NCBI GenBank assembly: GCA_902622795.1
Contig: CACNRD010000004.1
Span: 16,256 to 80,255, forward strand
Source of the DNA: an uncultured Pelagibacteraceae bacterium
Lineage (GTDB): Bacteria > Pseudomonadota > Alphaproteobacteria > Pelagibacterales > Pelagibacteraceae
Direction: 5' to 3'
DNA length: 64,000 nucleotides
This document shows positions 18,508 to 27,505 of the stretch, piece after piece (the stretch's first letter is position 1; each line of letters starts with the position of its first letter). Made by a program: the position numbers and the translations under genes. The notes below the pieces were generated by a model. That model was not told the origin of the DNA, searched no databases, and saw nothing but the letters and a program-made list of their open reading frames with translations.

Positions 18508-18850
18508 GAAAGACGAGTCAAAGAAAATGCTTGTTCATTTTGGGTTAACTGGATTGCATTTATTGCAAATGTAGTCTTTTAAAATTTTTTTAATCTTTTA
18601 AGTTTAACAATTGATCTAAAGCTTTATGCTTTTTAAACTCCTGTAAAAATTTAGATAGGCTGGCTAATTTCTTTTTTGCGAAAGGTTTCGTAATTTCCTT
18701 AATTTTTTTTTGTCATGTATTCTTCCAAACACTATCCCAATTACTCCCCCTGTTTAGTATTGTGTGTTAAATAATGAGCTCCAATAGTTGAAATAATTAA
18801 ATGAAACAGAGTTTCACTCTAAGAATCCAGATTTTTTTTCATTTAAGAAA

Positions 18851-19261
18851 TTATTCTGAATTTGCTGTAAGTGTTTTAATTTCTAAAATATTTTCGTTAG
18901 GATCTTTAACAAAGAAAGTTTCTTGCTCATATTTAGTGCCTTTAAATCTCAAATAAGGCTCATCATAATATTTTGTACCACTATCTTTTAATCTTTGCTT
19001 TAAACCATCAAAATCTTTTCTAGACAAATGAACTCCAAAATGAGGTACTGACACATTTCCCATATCAACATCATGTCTCTCGCTATCCAGTTTATGCTCA
19101 CTTTTATGGAGAGTTAATTCATTTCCCCAAAAATCAACATCAGCCCATTCTTGAGCTGAGTTATCCAATCTACATCCTAAAGTTTCACTATAAAATTTTT
19201 TTGCTATCTCTAAATCTCCACATGGAATTGCCAAGTGAAAACAGTTAGTATTTTTGTACAT
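18851..19261 (-). CDS. VOC (glyoxalase/dioxygenase) family protein
   Basis: FHLAIPCGDLEIAKKFYSETLGCRL ... FVKDPNENILEIK. Confidence 0.85.
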   Translation of the reverse strand: MYKNTNCFHLAIPCGDLEIAKKFYSETLGCRLDNSAQEWADVDFWGNELTLHKSEHKLDSERHDVDMGNVSVPHFGVHLSRKDFDGLKQRLKDSGTKYYDEPYLRFKGTKYEQETFFVKDPNENILEIKTLTANSE

Positions 19262-19329
19262 AAATTATCCTTTAATTACTAAATATAATCATTATATAAC
19301 CTGTAATTTTAAATTCAACTAGCATAAAT

Positions 19330-19908
19330 ATGAATGATTTTTTACAATCAATAATTGACCGAGATCCTGCTGCTAAGTCAAAATTAAGTTTAATTTTAAC
19401 TTACCCAGGTGTTAAAGCAGTTTTTTTTCATAGGATTGCAAATTTTTTTTCTACAGCAAAATTTGATTTAATTGCAAGAATCATCTCTCAATTTTCAAGA
19501 TTTTTGACCGGTATTGAAATTCATCCTAAAGCAAAAATAGGAAAAAATTTATTTATTGATCACGGTATGGGGGTTGTTATTGGAGAAACCTCGGAAATTG
19601 GAGACAATGTCACTATTTATCATATGGTAACTTTAGGAGGAATAGCTCCTAGCATAAATTCAGACAATCAAAGAAATGTTAAACGCCATCCGACAATTGA
19701 AAATGAAGTTGTTATTGGTTCAGGTGCTCAAGTATTAGGACCAGTGACTGTTGGATGTTGTGCAAAAATTGGAGCTAATGCTGTAATTACAAAAGATGTT
19801 CCAGAAAAAGCTGTAATGGTTGGTATACCTGCTAAAAATGTTGGTATCGCTGATAGCGAATTTAAACCATATGGTATTACTCCTGATAGTGATAAAAAAT
19901 CAGACTAA
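19330..19908 (+). CDS. cysE: Serine O-acetyltransferase
   Basis: Left-handed beta-helix hexapeptides; [33 protein letters not shown]. Confidence 0.92.
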   Translation: MNDFLQSIIDRDPAAKSKLSLILTYPGVKAVFFHRIANFFSTAKFDLIARIISQFSRFLTGIEIHPKAKIGKNLFIDHGMGVVIGETSEIGDNVTIYHMVTLGGIAPSINSDNQRNVKRHPTIENEVVIGSGAQVLGPVTVGCCAKIGANAVITKDVPEKAVMVGIPAKNVGIADSEFKPYGITPDSDKKSD

Positions 19909-20909
19909 TGAATGATTTACAAAATGATTTTATTTCAGGAATTGGAAATACTCCTTTAATAAAATTAAGAGCAGCCTCTGAAATTACAGGGTGTAATATT
20001 TTTGGAAAAGCTGAGTTTTTAAATCCTGGAGGTTCTGTCAAAGATAGAGCAGCTCTTGCTTTAATTAAAGATGCTCAAGAAAAAAAATTGATTGCTAAAG
20101 GTGGAACAGTTGTTGAGGGAACTGCTGGTAACACAGGGATTGGACTGGGTCTGTTAGGAAATTCACTGGGTTATAAAACAATCATTGTAATGAATGATAA
20201 TCAAACCCAAGAAAAAAAAGACCTTTTAAGAAATTTAGGTGCAGAATTAAAATTAGTTCCAGCTAAACCTTATAAAGATGATAATAATTTTGTTAAAGTA
20301 GCAGCAAGGTTAGCTGACGAACTAAGACCTTCAAATAATAATGGAGTAATTTGGGCTAACCAATTTGATAATGTAGCAAATGCTAAAGGTCATTATGAAG
20401 GAACTGGTAAAGAAATTTGGGATCAAACTAAAGGTAAAGTTGATGGATTTGTGTGTTCATCTGGAACTGGTGGAACAATTTCAGGTGTTAGTAATGCTCT
20501 TAAAGAAAAAAATAAAGATATAAAAATTTTCCTTTCTGATCCAAAAGGTTCTGCTCTTTATAATTATATAAAGAACGGTGAGTTAAAATCTGAGGGTGGC
20601 TCTATAACAGAAGGTATAGGATCTAGTAGAATAACAGCAAACTTTAAAGATGCTAAAATTGATGACGCATATTCAATTGATGACAAAGAGGCATTACCAA
20701 TTCTGTATGATTTAATTCAAAATGAAGGATTGAGCTTAGGTACTAGCTGTGGAATTAATATTGCAGGAGCTATTAAAATGGGCAAAGAACTTGGTCCTGG
20801 CAAAACAATTGTTACTATTCTTTGTGATAGAAGCGATAAATATGCTACCAAAATGTTCAATAAAAAGTTTTTAGAAGAAAAAGGATTACCAGTACCTAGT
20901 TGGTTTTAA
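19908..20909 (+). CDS. cysK: Cysteine synthase
   Basis: GIGNTPLIKL, NPGGSVKDRAA, EGTAGNTGIG, SSGTGGTISG; start overlaps cysE stop (TAATG). Confidence 0.92.
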   Translation: MNDLQNDFISGIGNTPLIKLRAASEITGCNIFGKAEFLNPGGSVKDRAALALIKDAQEKKLIAKGGTVVEGTAGNTGIGLGLLGNSLGYKTIIVMNDNQTQEKKDLLRNLGAELKLVPAKPYKDDNNFVKVAARLADELRPSNNNGVIWANQFDNVANAKGHYEGTGKEIWDQTKGKVDGFVCSSGTGGTISGVSNALKEKNKDIKIFLSDPKGSALYNYIKNGELKSEGGSITEGIGSSRITANFKDAKIDDAYSIDDKEALPILYDLIQNEGLSLGTSCGINIAGAIKMGKELGPGKTIVTILCDRSDKYATKMFNKKFLEEKGLPVPSWF

Positions 20910-21322
20910 ATATAAATCTTGTCAGCTAATCCGTAACAAAGAACACCACTTAATATTGTTAATACTAATGGAGCATAAATTGCTTCATCTGAAGTTTTAT
21001 CAGTATGACCTAGTTTATTTATTTTTGTGCTATAAAAACCAACAATAAATGCACATAAGTTTTGTAAGAAAATTACATTAAAGAAACCCCAAGTTGCTTC
21101 TAAACCGTTAGGTCTTATAAAGCCCACATAGATTGCCATTAATGTTGAGCCAATAAATATAGATCCGAAAAATCTAACTACACCAGCGCCTGTAGCATCC
21201 ATCCCATATTGATTTAAAAAAGATTGAGTTTGAAACACACATCTAAATCCATAATAAGCAAAGCCTATAAAATGAATTAAAAAAAGGATTAAATAAAAAA
21301 CTCCATTAAATTTTTCAATCAT
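20906..21322 (-). CDS. Hypothetical membrane protein
   Basis: 138 aa, about four hydrophobic segments. Confidence 0.65.
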   Translation of the reverse strand: MIEKFNGVFYLILFLIHFIGFAYYGFRCVFQTQSFLNQYGMDATGAGVVRFFGSIFIGSTLMAIYVGFIRPNGLEATWGFFNVIFLQNLCAFIVGFYSTKINKLGHTDKTSDEAIYAPLVLTILSGVLCYGLADKIYI

Positions 21323-21422
21323 AGTTAAACAATATCAAAAATAAATTTTGAATACACTTTATTTATTAAATAAATAAATCACATTTCAATTGTAAGTTGA
21401 TGTAGGTTTTGCATATTTGATA

Positions 21423-21458
21423 TACACATTTGACGCATGACGTTTTAATGAATGTGTA
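21423..21458 (+). promoter_or_regulatory. Inverted repeat upstream of the small-protein operon
   Basis: TACACATT-N20-AATGTGTA, with internal TGACG direct repeat (TGACGCATGACG). Confidence 0.45.
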
Positions 21459-21517
21459 ACACTATGTCATTGAAGATAGCATAAATTTTTAACTCATAAC
21501 AAACTAGAGGAATATTT

Positions 21518-21901
21518 ATGGAAGCAAAAGATGTTGTAAAAAAAGCCTATGAGGCATTTGGTAAAGGTGACATGGAAACTATGTTTAATGACTTAGTACA
21601 TGATGAGTGTATTTGGACCTTTCCAGGTGAAGTAGGTAAACACCCTCTATCAGGAGTCCATAAAGGTAAACAAGCTATGATGGAAACTTTTCAAAAAATT
21701 CCTGCAGCATGGGATAATTTTCAAGTTATTCCAGGTGAAATGATTTCTGAAGGTAACAAGGTATTTGTTAAGTGTACAGGAAAAGCAAGCGGAATGGATA
21801 CAATGTTTGGACATTTTTTTGAAGTTGCAGACAACGGCAAAATATCTTCAATGACAACATACGATGATACATTGAGTATGTTTAATGCAATGAAAAAATA
21901 G
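21518..21901 (+). CDS. NTF2/SnoaL-like protein
   Basis: 127 aa; VVKKAYEAFGKGDMETMFNDLVHDECIWTFPG ... GHFFEVADNGKISSMTTY. Confidence 0.75.
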   Translation: MEAKDVVKKAYEAFGKGDMETMFNDLVHDECIWTFPGEVGKHPLSGVHKGKQAMMETFQKIPAAWDNFQVIPGEMISEGNKVFVKCTGKASGMDTMFGHFFEVADNGKISSMTTYDDTLSMFNAMKK

Positions 21902-21912
21902 GAGAAAAATAA

Positions 21913-22386
21913 ATGAAAAAAATACTATTAACTTTAATATTTACATGTTTAACAACTTACTCATTAGCTGATACAGGTAAATTTAATGCCTCTGGAGCAG
22001 GATCTTGGGCAATGAATATTATGAATGCTGGTAACGGAAATATGAGTATTACTTATGATGGTAATGCTGGACTTTCAGATAAAGAAGGAAGCATTTTTGA
22101 TAAATCTACAATGCACTGTATTGGAGGATTAACTTTAGTTGCAGGTAAATTTGATGACGAAACAGGTATGTGTACTTTTTACTTAATGGATGGTGAAAAG
22201 GTTTTCATTAACTACAAAGGTAAAGGAACTGGAGGCCAAGGTGGATCTGGAGAGTTTGTAATTGTTGGTGGAACTGGGAAATATGAAAAAATTTCTGGAA
22301 CAGGTTTCTCTAGTAGACAAAATTTAAAAGGTAAAGCTGGAATGGCTCATTCATTAAATCAAATGAGTGGAAATTTTACTTATTAA
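21913..22386 (+). CDS. Secreted small protein, possible beta-barrel (allene-oxide-cyclase-like) fold
   Basis: Signal peptide MKKILLTLIFTCLTTYSLA; Gly-rich C-terminal half GSGEFVIVGGTGKYEKISGTG. Confidence 0.6.
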   Translation: MKKILLTLIFTCLTTYSLADTGKFNASGAGSWAMNIMNAGNGNMSITYDGNAGLSDKEGSIFDKSTMHCIGGLTLVAGKFDDETGMCTFYLMDGEKVFINYKGKGTGGQGGSGEFVIVGGTGKYEKISGTGFSSRQNLKGKAGMAHSLNQMSGNFTY

Positions 22387-22408
22387 TTAAAAAACAAGGA
22401 GATAAATA

Positions 22409-22786
22409 ATGAGAAAAACGACATTGGTACTACTATTTAGTGTTCTTATTTCATCAACTGCAATTGCAGGGATGTCAGATAGCGATAAATCTAAAGCTTG
22501 GGAATGCAGTGGGATTTATATGGCTAATTACTTTTTGCCATCTGGTGAAACTTTTGAATACAGTATGAAAGAAAAATCAATGGCATCTGTTAAGGTTCTT
22601 AAATCATATGCTTTAGAAATAGGAATTCCTGAAAAGGAATGGGACGATGGAGTTAATAAAGCTGTCGATAAGTTTTATGGCTCAAAATATGATGAAGCAA
22701 AAACAGAAGCTTGTCATACTTTTGTGAACTCAGCTGTTCCAGACGGTGAAGAACGAGTAAAAAAAGTAGTGCAGACTTTATATTAA
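22409..22786 (+). CDS. Small exported hypothetical protein
   Basis: Signal peptide MRKTTLVLLFSVLISSTAIA; RBS AAGGAG upstream. Confidence 0.65.
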   Translation: MRKTTLVLLFSVLISSTAIAGMSDSDKSKAWECSGIYMANYFLPSGETFEYSMKEKSMASVKVLKSYALEIGIPEKEWDDGVNKAVDKFYGSKYDEAKTEACHTFVNSAVPDGEERVKKVVQTLY

Positions 22787-22805
22787 ATTTACGAAAGGGA
22801 AAAAA

Positions 22806-23096
22806 ATGGAAAAAGAAATGTTAGCATTAGTAAATTTCAAAGAAGGTAAAATGGAAACCTTTATGGGATGGATGCAGTCTGATGAAGGTATGGGTGTCAG
22901 AAAAAGTGTTGCCTATCCAGAAAAAACTATTGGGGCAATGAAACCAGATAAAACAGGTATGTTGTTTAAAGTTTCAGTTCATAATGAACCTGGAATGAAA
23001 GAATTTGTATCTGGGAAGCATCCTACTGCAAAAGCGATTTATGAAGAATGTATAGAAAGTGCTCAGCTTTGGGAAATGTCAGAGATAAGTCTTTAA
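22806..23096 (+). CDS. Small hypothetical protein (possible dimeric alpha/beta-barrel)
   Basis: 96 aa; RBS GAAAGGGA upstream, tight spacing in the operon. Confidence 0.6.
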   Translation: MEKEMLALVNFKEGKMETFMGWMQSDEGMGVRKSVAYPEKTIGAMKPDKTGMLFKVSVHNEPGMKEFVSGKHPTAKAIYEECIESAQLWEMSEISL

Positions 23097-23114
23097 TTTA
23101 AAAAAGGAGAAAAA

Positions 23115-23402
23115 GTGAAAAACTATATAGTAACTCATACATTTAAGTCTAAAGAGGCTAAGGCTAAAATGATGGAAGTCGTTGGTTCAATGTCTAAGGA
23201 GGATATGGTTAAATCAATGTCTGGAGAAAATGCAAAGTGTCAAATGAGTTGGAATACTCCAGGTGATAATTTAACTATGTTTTGTTGGTGGAAAGGTAAC
23301 GATACTGAATCAATCAACAAACAATTAACACCTATGAATGATTTCTTTGAACCTCACAAATTTGCCGAGTGTACAGACGATATTATAGATTTTAATGCTT
23401 AA
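23115..23402 (+). CDS. Small hypothetical protein (possible dimeric alpha/beta-barrel)
   Basis: 95 aa, GTG start with AAAGGAGAAAAA RBS. Confidence 0.6.
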   Translation: MKNYIVTHTFKSKEAKAKMMEVVGSMSKEDMVKSMSGENAKCQMSWNTPGDNLTMFCWWKGNDTESINKQLTPMNDFFEPHKFAECTDDIIDFNA

Positions 23403-23412
23403 TTAAAAAAAA

Positions 23413-23703
23413 ATGCAGGCTGGCTATGCTATTTTTAACATAGAGGTAACTAATCCAGAAGATTATAAAGAATATGTTGAAAAAGTTAAACCTATTGCAG
23501 AAAAATTTGGTGGTGATTACATAATTAGGGGTGGTACAAACCAAATCATAGAAGGAACTTGGCAATATAGCAGAACTGTTGTAATAAAGTTTCCTTCCTA
23601 TGAAAAAGCATTGGAATGGTACAATTCGGAAGAATATCAACCAATAAAAAAAATCCGATTAGTGAATGCAAATACTAATGGGATAATAATACAAGGAGCA
23701 TAA
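23413..23703 (+). CDS. DUF1330 family protein
   Basis: GYAIFNIEVTNPEDYKEYVEKVKPIAEKFGGDYIIRGG ... VVIKFPSYEKALEWYNSEEYQPI. Confidence 0.85.
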   Translation: MQAGYAIFNIEVTNPEDYKEYVEKVKPIAEKFGGDYIIRGGTNQIIEGTWQYSRTVVIKFPSYEKALEWYNSEEYQPIKKIRLVNANTNGIIIQGA

Positions 23704-23705
23704 AA

Positions 23706-24026
23706 ATGTCGATATTAGAAAAATATAGCGCTGCTTTAAAAAACAAAGATGAAAAAGCAATGAATGAACTTTTGCATGATGATTTTAAATTTACAATGCA
23801 CAAGTCAGGAAATGTTTTAACTAAAAGTGACGTAATGAAATGGGCTATGAGCGGTGACATTAATCAAGATAAAGTAAGAATAGTTTACGAAAATGATGAA
23901 GTAGGAGTTCATCATGCTTTTGTAACATTTAATGATGGTAATGTTGAAGCTGTAATGGCTGTTTACAAATATAAAGATGGAAAAATAGCAAGCTTGGAGA
24001 CAGGCGCTACTCCAATACCTAAATAA
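23706..24026 (+). CDS. NTF2-like small protein
   Basis: 106 aa; ILEKYSAALKNKDEKAMNELLHDDFKFTMHKSGNVLTKSDVMKW. Confidence 0.7.
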   Translation: MSILEKYSAALKNKDEKAMNELLHDDFKFTMHKSGNVLTKSDVMKWAMSGDINQDKVRIVYENDEVGVHHAFVTFNDGNVEAVMAVYKYKDGKIASLETGATPIPK

Positions 24027-24064
24027 TTATATAAATTTAGCGAGATATCATTTAAAGTCATAAA

Positions 24065-24397
24065 ATGAGTCTCGCTACTTCCTACTTATTTCTAGGAATT
24101 GCTGTTTTCCTGGGTGTAACTTCGAATAGTTTTGCAAAAAGTGCTGAGGGTTTTACCCTTTTCATACCGAGTTTAATTACTGCAATCACTATAGTCTTGT
24201 GTATGTATGCACTCTCTTTAGTTATGAAAAATATACCAATGGGTATAACTTATGCGTCATTTGCAGGACTGACTATTATAGCAACTGTTGTTGTTGGTGT
24301 TATTAGATTTAACCAAGTACCAAATTTATATTCACTAATTGGCTTAGCTTTTATAATCACTGGTGTATTAATGGTAAACTTATTAGGAAAAAATTAA
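24065..24397 (+). CDS. SMR (EmrE/SugE)-like membrane protein lacking TM1 glutamate
   Basis: 110 aa four-TM; GFTLFIPSLITAI, PMGITYASFAGLTIIATVV; TM1 contains no Glu. Confidence 0.75.
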   Translation: MSLATSYLFLGIAVFLGVTSNSFAKSAEGFTLFIPSLITAITIVLCMYALSLVMKNIPMGITYASFAGLTIIATVVVGVIRFNQVPNLYSLIGLAFIITGVLMVNLLGKN

Positions 24398-24399
24398 TT

Positions 24400-24627
24400 A
24401 TGTTTCCAAAAAAATATGCACAAATATTTTTTATTATTTTTATGTCTTTTGGCATGAGTTTTATAATGAGTGGTATCATAGTTGCTGTAAATACAGGCAT
24501 AGAGAATGGTTTTGTTAATAGATGGTTTTATTCTTGGATGTTTGCTTTTCCAGTTGCCTTGGTAGCTGCTTTTTTATTAGCTCCTATTATAAGACCTATA
24601 GTTCACAAAATTGCATCTAAGGAATAA
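24400..24627 (+). CDS. DUF2798-like small membrane protein
   Basis: 75 aa, two TM; FFIIFMSFGMSFIMSGIIVAVNTG ... RWFYSWMFAFPVALVAAFLLAPIIRPIVHKI. Confidence 0.7.
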   Translation: MFPKKYAQIFFIIFMSFGMSFIMSGIIVAVNTGIENGFVNRWFYSWMFAFPVALVAAFLLAPIIRPIVHKIASKE

Positions 24628-24629
24628 TT

Positions 24630-24965
24630 ATGAAACCTTTATTAGGATATTTATTTTTAGCAAATGGTATTATTTTTGGAATAGCTTCAAATAGTTTTGC
24701 AAAAATTTCTGAAGGGTTTACTAAATTAACTCCGTCTGTTCTATGTATATTATTTATGTGCATTACTATGTTCTCAATAGCAAAGGCTATGTCAGCTATT
24801 CCTGTTGGGTTTGCTTATTCGATTTATAGTGGATTAACTGTGACAGGCGTTGTTCTGTTTGCAGTATTAAAATTTAATCAAATCCCAAACATTTATGGAA
24901 TTATTGGAATAATTCTAATTATTGTTGGTGTAATAATGGTCAACTATTTAGGACAAATAGATTAG
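24630..24965 (+). CDS. SMR (EmrE/SugE)-like membrane protein lacking TM1 glutamate
   Basis: 111 aa four-TM; IASNSFAKISEGFTKLTPS, PVGFAYSIYSGLTVTGVVL. Confidence 0.75.
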   Translation: MKPLLGYLFLANGIIFGIASNSFAKISEGFTKLTPSVLCILFMCITMFSIAKAMSAIPVGFAYSIYSGLTVTGVVLFAVLKFNQIPNIYGIIGIILIIVGVIMVNYLGQID

Positions 24966-24975
24966 TAAATAATAA

Positions 24976-25326
24976 TTATTTTTCAAAAGTATTTGGTAAC
25001 TGATGAGTTCCGTCTTTGTTTAAAATTAGTTCAAACTCATCTTCAACATTATCAATATTTAAAGTAGAATACAAATGGGGATACATATCTCCATTAGATG
25101 CATTTTCCCATACTAGATACTCTAGATTTAATGTATGAATTTTTAGCAGAATTAAATTCTCTTGCTTGTGATAATGTTTTTTAAGTGTCTCATGAATTTG
25201 TTCTTCCTCAGAAAAATGGATGTATCCATCTTTTAAATCTTGCGCTGAACCAGAGTAATTCCCTTTTTTTTTGGCATTATTCCACTCTTCTTTATCTAAA
25301 ATTTTAAAAATATACTTTAGATTCAT
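24976..25326 (-). CDS. DUF952 family protein
   Basis: YIFKILDKEEWNNAKKKGNYSGSAQDLKDGYIHFSEEEQIHETLKKHY. Confidence 0.85.
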   Translation of the reverse strand: MNLKYIFKILDKEEWNNAKKKGNYSGSAQDLKDGYIHFSEEEQIHETLKKHYHKQENLILLKIHTLNLEYLVWENASNGDMYPHLYSTLNIDNVEDEFELILNKDGTHQLPNTFEK

Positions 25327-25339
25327 TGATAAAAGATTC

Positions 25340-26143
25340 TTAGCAAACAGGTTTTAATAATTTCAAAAATTTATTATGAATAATTTTGTTTGATGAAACT
25401 AAAATATTTCCACCTTTTATTGCATCTTTGTTATCCCAGGTATTAAGATAACCACCAGCAGCTTTTATGATGGGAATCAAAGGGTGAATGTCCCAAATTT
25501 TATTTGAACATTGAATTACTATATCCAGTCTTCCTTCAGCCAAGTGTGAATAACTTAGAGCATCGCTACAAGGAAATTGCATTAATTTTAAAATTTGAGG
25601 AACTTTTTTTTGTTTATTTAGAGATAGCGCCCCATGAAATGCAGCAGAAACTTTTACATTTTTAAAAGTTGCTTTTTTATTGACCTTAAGTTTTCTTTTT
25701 TTACCATTTTCTACTACATAGGCAGCTTTCTCTGTATGATTTAAATAATATTTTTTTAAGATTGGGAAATTTGCTAATCCTAAAATTGGATAGCCTTTGT
25801 AATTTAATGAAATAAGATTACTCCAAGTTGGATTTCCTATTACAAACGACCTTGTTCCATCAATTGGATCGATTACCCATGTAAATTCACTTTTTGATTT
25901 TTTATGTCCAAACTCTTCACCTATAACTTGGTGATTTGGAAATTTTTTTTTAATTTTAGATCTAATAAATTTTTCAAATGCTTTGTCGGATGTTGTCACT
26001 GGGTCGTATCCCTTTCCTTTAAGTTTATTGGAAACTTTAAAGGTCCTATTTAATTTAGAATAATAAAAACTAGTAAGATCTTTAGCTAACTGGTTTAAGA
26101 ACTTAGCAAATATTGGATATTTTTTTGTGTCAAAATTATTCAC
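25340..26143 (-). CDS. Inositol-monophosphatase family (histidinol-phosphatase-like)
   Basis: DPVTTSDKAFEKFIRSKI, GEEFG, WVIDPIDGTRSFVIGNPTWSNLI. Confidence 0.85.
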   Translation of the reverse strand: MNNFDTKKYPIFAKFLNQLAKDLTSFYYSKLNRTFKVSNKLKGKGYDPVTTSDKAFEKFIRSKIKKKFPNHQVIGEEFGHKKSKSEFTWVIDPIDGTRSFVIGNPTWSNLISLNYKGYPILGLANFPILKKYYLNHTEKAAYVVENGKKRKLKVNKKATFKNVKVSAAFHGALSLNKQKKVPQILKLMQFPCSDALSYSHLAEGRLDIVIQCSNKIWDIHPLIPIIKAAGGYLNTWDNKDAIKGGNILVSSNKIIHNKFLKLLKPVC

Positions 26144-26200
26144 AAGGAGTTCATACTATTAAATTAATATCTATTAAAGTTAATTTTTAATTTTATTTTT

Positions 26201-26788
26201 TTAATCTTTGAACAAATTTTCAATTTGAGCTTCTGCATCTTTAATAGATTTATCATAATCCAAAGCCATTTGATCAGCGCTAATTACATCTACTTTTTCT
26301 ATCCCAAAGAAATTTAAAATAAATTTTAACCAGGGTGTTAAAAAATCCTCAGCACTATTAAGTTTGGTACCACCAGAAGTAATGACTAAATAAGCATGTT
26401 TGTTTTTTAATAATCCTTCCCTTCTTCCATTTGGTTTAAATTTAAATGTTTCTCCAATTCTAGCAGCTAAATCCGTCCAAGCCTTTAAGGTTGCTGGTGG
26501 ACCATAATTATAAATTGGAGCTGAGATAATAATGACATCACTTTCTTTAAGCTCTTTTACTAGCTGGTCTGACAACTCAAACATTTTTTTGTGGTGTTCT
26601 GTTTGATCTTTTTCATCAATTTTCATCCCTGACTCTGTTAATCCACTCACAAAAAGCATCTCCTCATCTAAGTCTCTGTAAAGCACTTCATCACCAGGTT
26701 TTTTTATTTTATCCAATAATTTTTTAGCTAATGCTCTTGATGTTGAGCCTTTTTTCCTAGCACTTGAGTCTATTTGATAGATTTTCAT
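26201..26788 (-). CDS. FMN-dependent NADH-azoreductase/flavodoxin-like oxidoreductase
   Basis: SSARKKGSTSRALAKKLLDKI ... IISAPIYNYGPPATLKAWTDLAARIGETF. Confidence 0.85.
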   Translation of the reverse strand: MKIYQIDSSARKKGSTSRALAKKLLDKIKKPGDEVLYRDLDEEMLFVSGLTESGMKIDEKDQTEHHKKMFELSDQLVKELKESDVIIISAPIYNYGPPATLKAWTDLAARIGETFKFKPNGRREGLLKNKHAYLVITSGGTKLNSAEDFLTPWLKFILNFFGIEKVDVISADQMALDYDKSIKDAEAQIENLFKD

Positions 26789-26797
26789 TCTTCCTTT

Positions 26798-27505
26798 TTA
26801 GCCGAAATTTTGCATAAAAGGAAAAACTTTAATTATATAAAAGCCAATTGCTTGTAACTGATTGGTTAAAATTAAAATACCTGTAACTAAAAGAGTTATT
26901 CCACCTATTTTTGAGATCAAATTTATATTTTTTCTAAAATTTTTAGAAAATAATAAAAATCTTTGAATTAAATATCCTGATAATACAAAAGGTATAGCAA
27001 GACCTAATGAGTAAGATATCAATAATATTATCGCTCTAGATAATGTTTCTTCAATCGAGGCTAATGCTAGAATAGAACCTAAAATTGGTCCTATACAAGG
27101 AGTCCATCCAAAACCAAATGCAAGTCCAATTATATATGGAAATAAAATATTTCTAGATTCTTTTGCATCAAATCTTTTTTCAAAGTTAAGATATGGAATA
27201 TTTATAATCCCTAATAATTGAAATGAAAATATAACAATTATTATCCCTGCAAAAATTCTTAAAATTTCTGAATTTTGCAAGAGTGCTTGACCAAGAAAAG
27301 AGGCTGATGCTCCCAAAAGTACAAATACAGTTGAAAACCCTAAACAAAATAAAACTAAAGGAAAAAAGTTAGTTTTTTTAGACTCAATTATTTCTTGAAG
27401 CGATTGACCTGAGATATAGGAAACATACCCAGGGATAAGTGGTAAGACACATGGTGATAAAAAACTTATAAGACCTGCACCAAATGCAATTAAATATTCA
27501 AACAT
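26798..27505 (-). CDS. ccdA: Cytochrome c biogenesis protein, CcdA family
   Basis: GLISFLSPCVLPLIPGYVSYISG and GFGWTPCIGPILGSILALAS motifs. Confidence 0.9.
   Translation of the reverse strand: MFEYLIAFGAGLISFLSPCVLPLIPGYVSYISGQSLQEIIESKKTNFFPLVLFCLGFSTVFVLLGASASFLGQALLQNSEILRIFAGIIIVIFSFQLLGIINIPYLNFEKRFDAKESRNILFPYIIGLAFGFGWTPCIGPILGSILALASIEETLSRAIILLISYSLGLAIPFVLSGYLIQRFLLFSKNFRKNINLISKIGGITLLVTGILILTNQLQAIGFYIIKVFPFMQNFG

Noticed and set aside
24966-24990. AAATAATAATTATTTTT as terminator of the small-protein operon
   Set aside because: Very weak all-AT stem, not distinguishable from background composition
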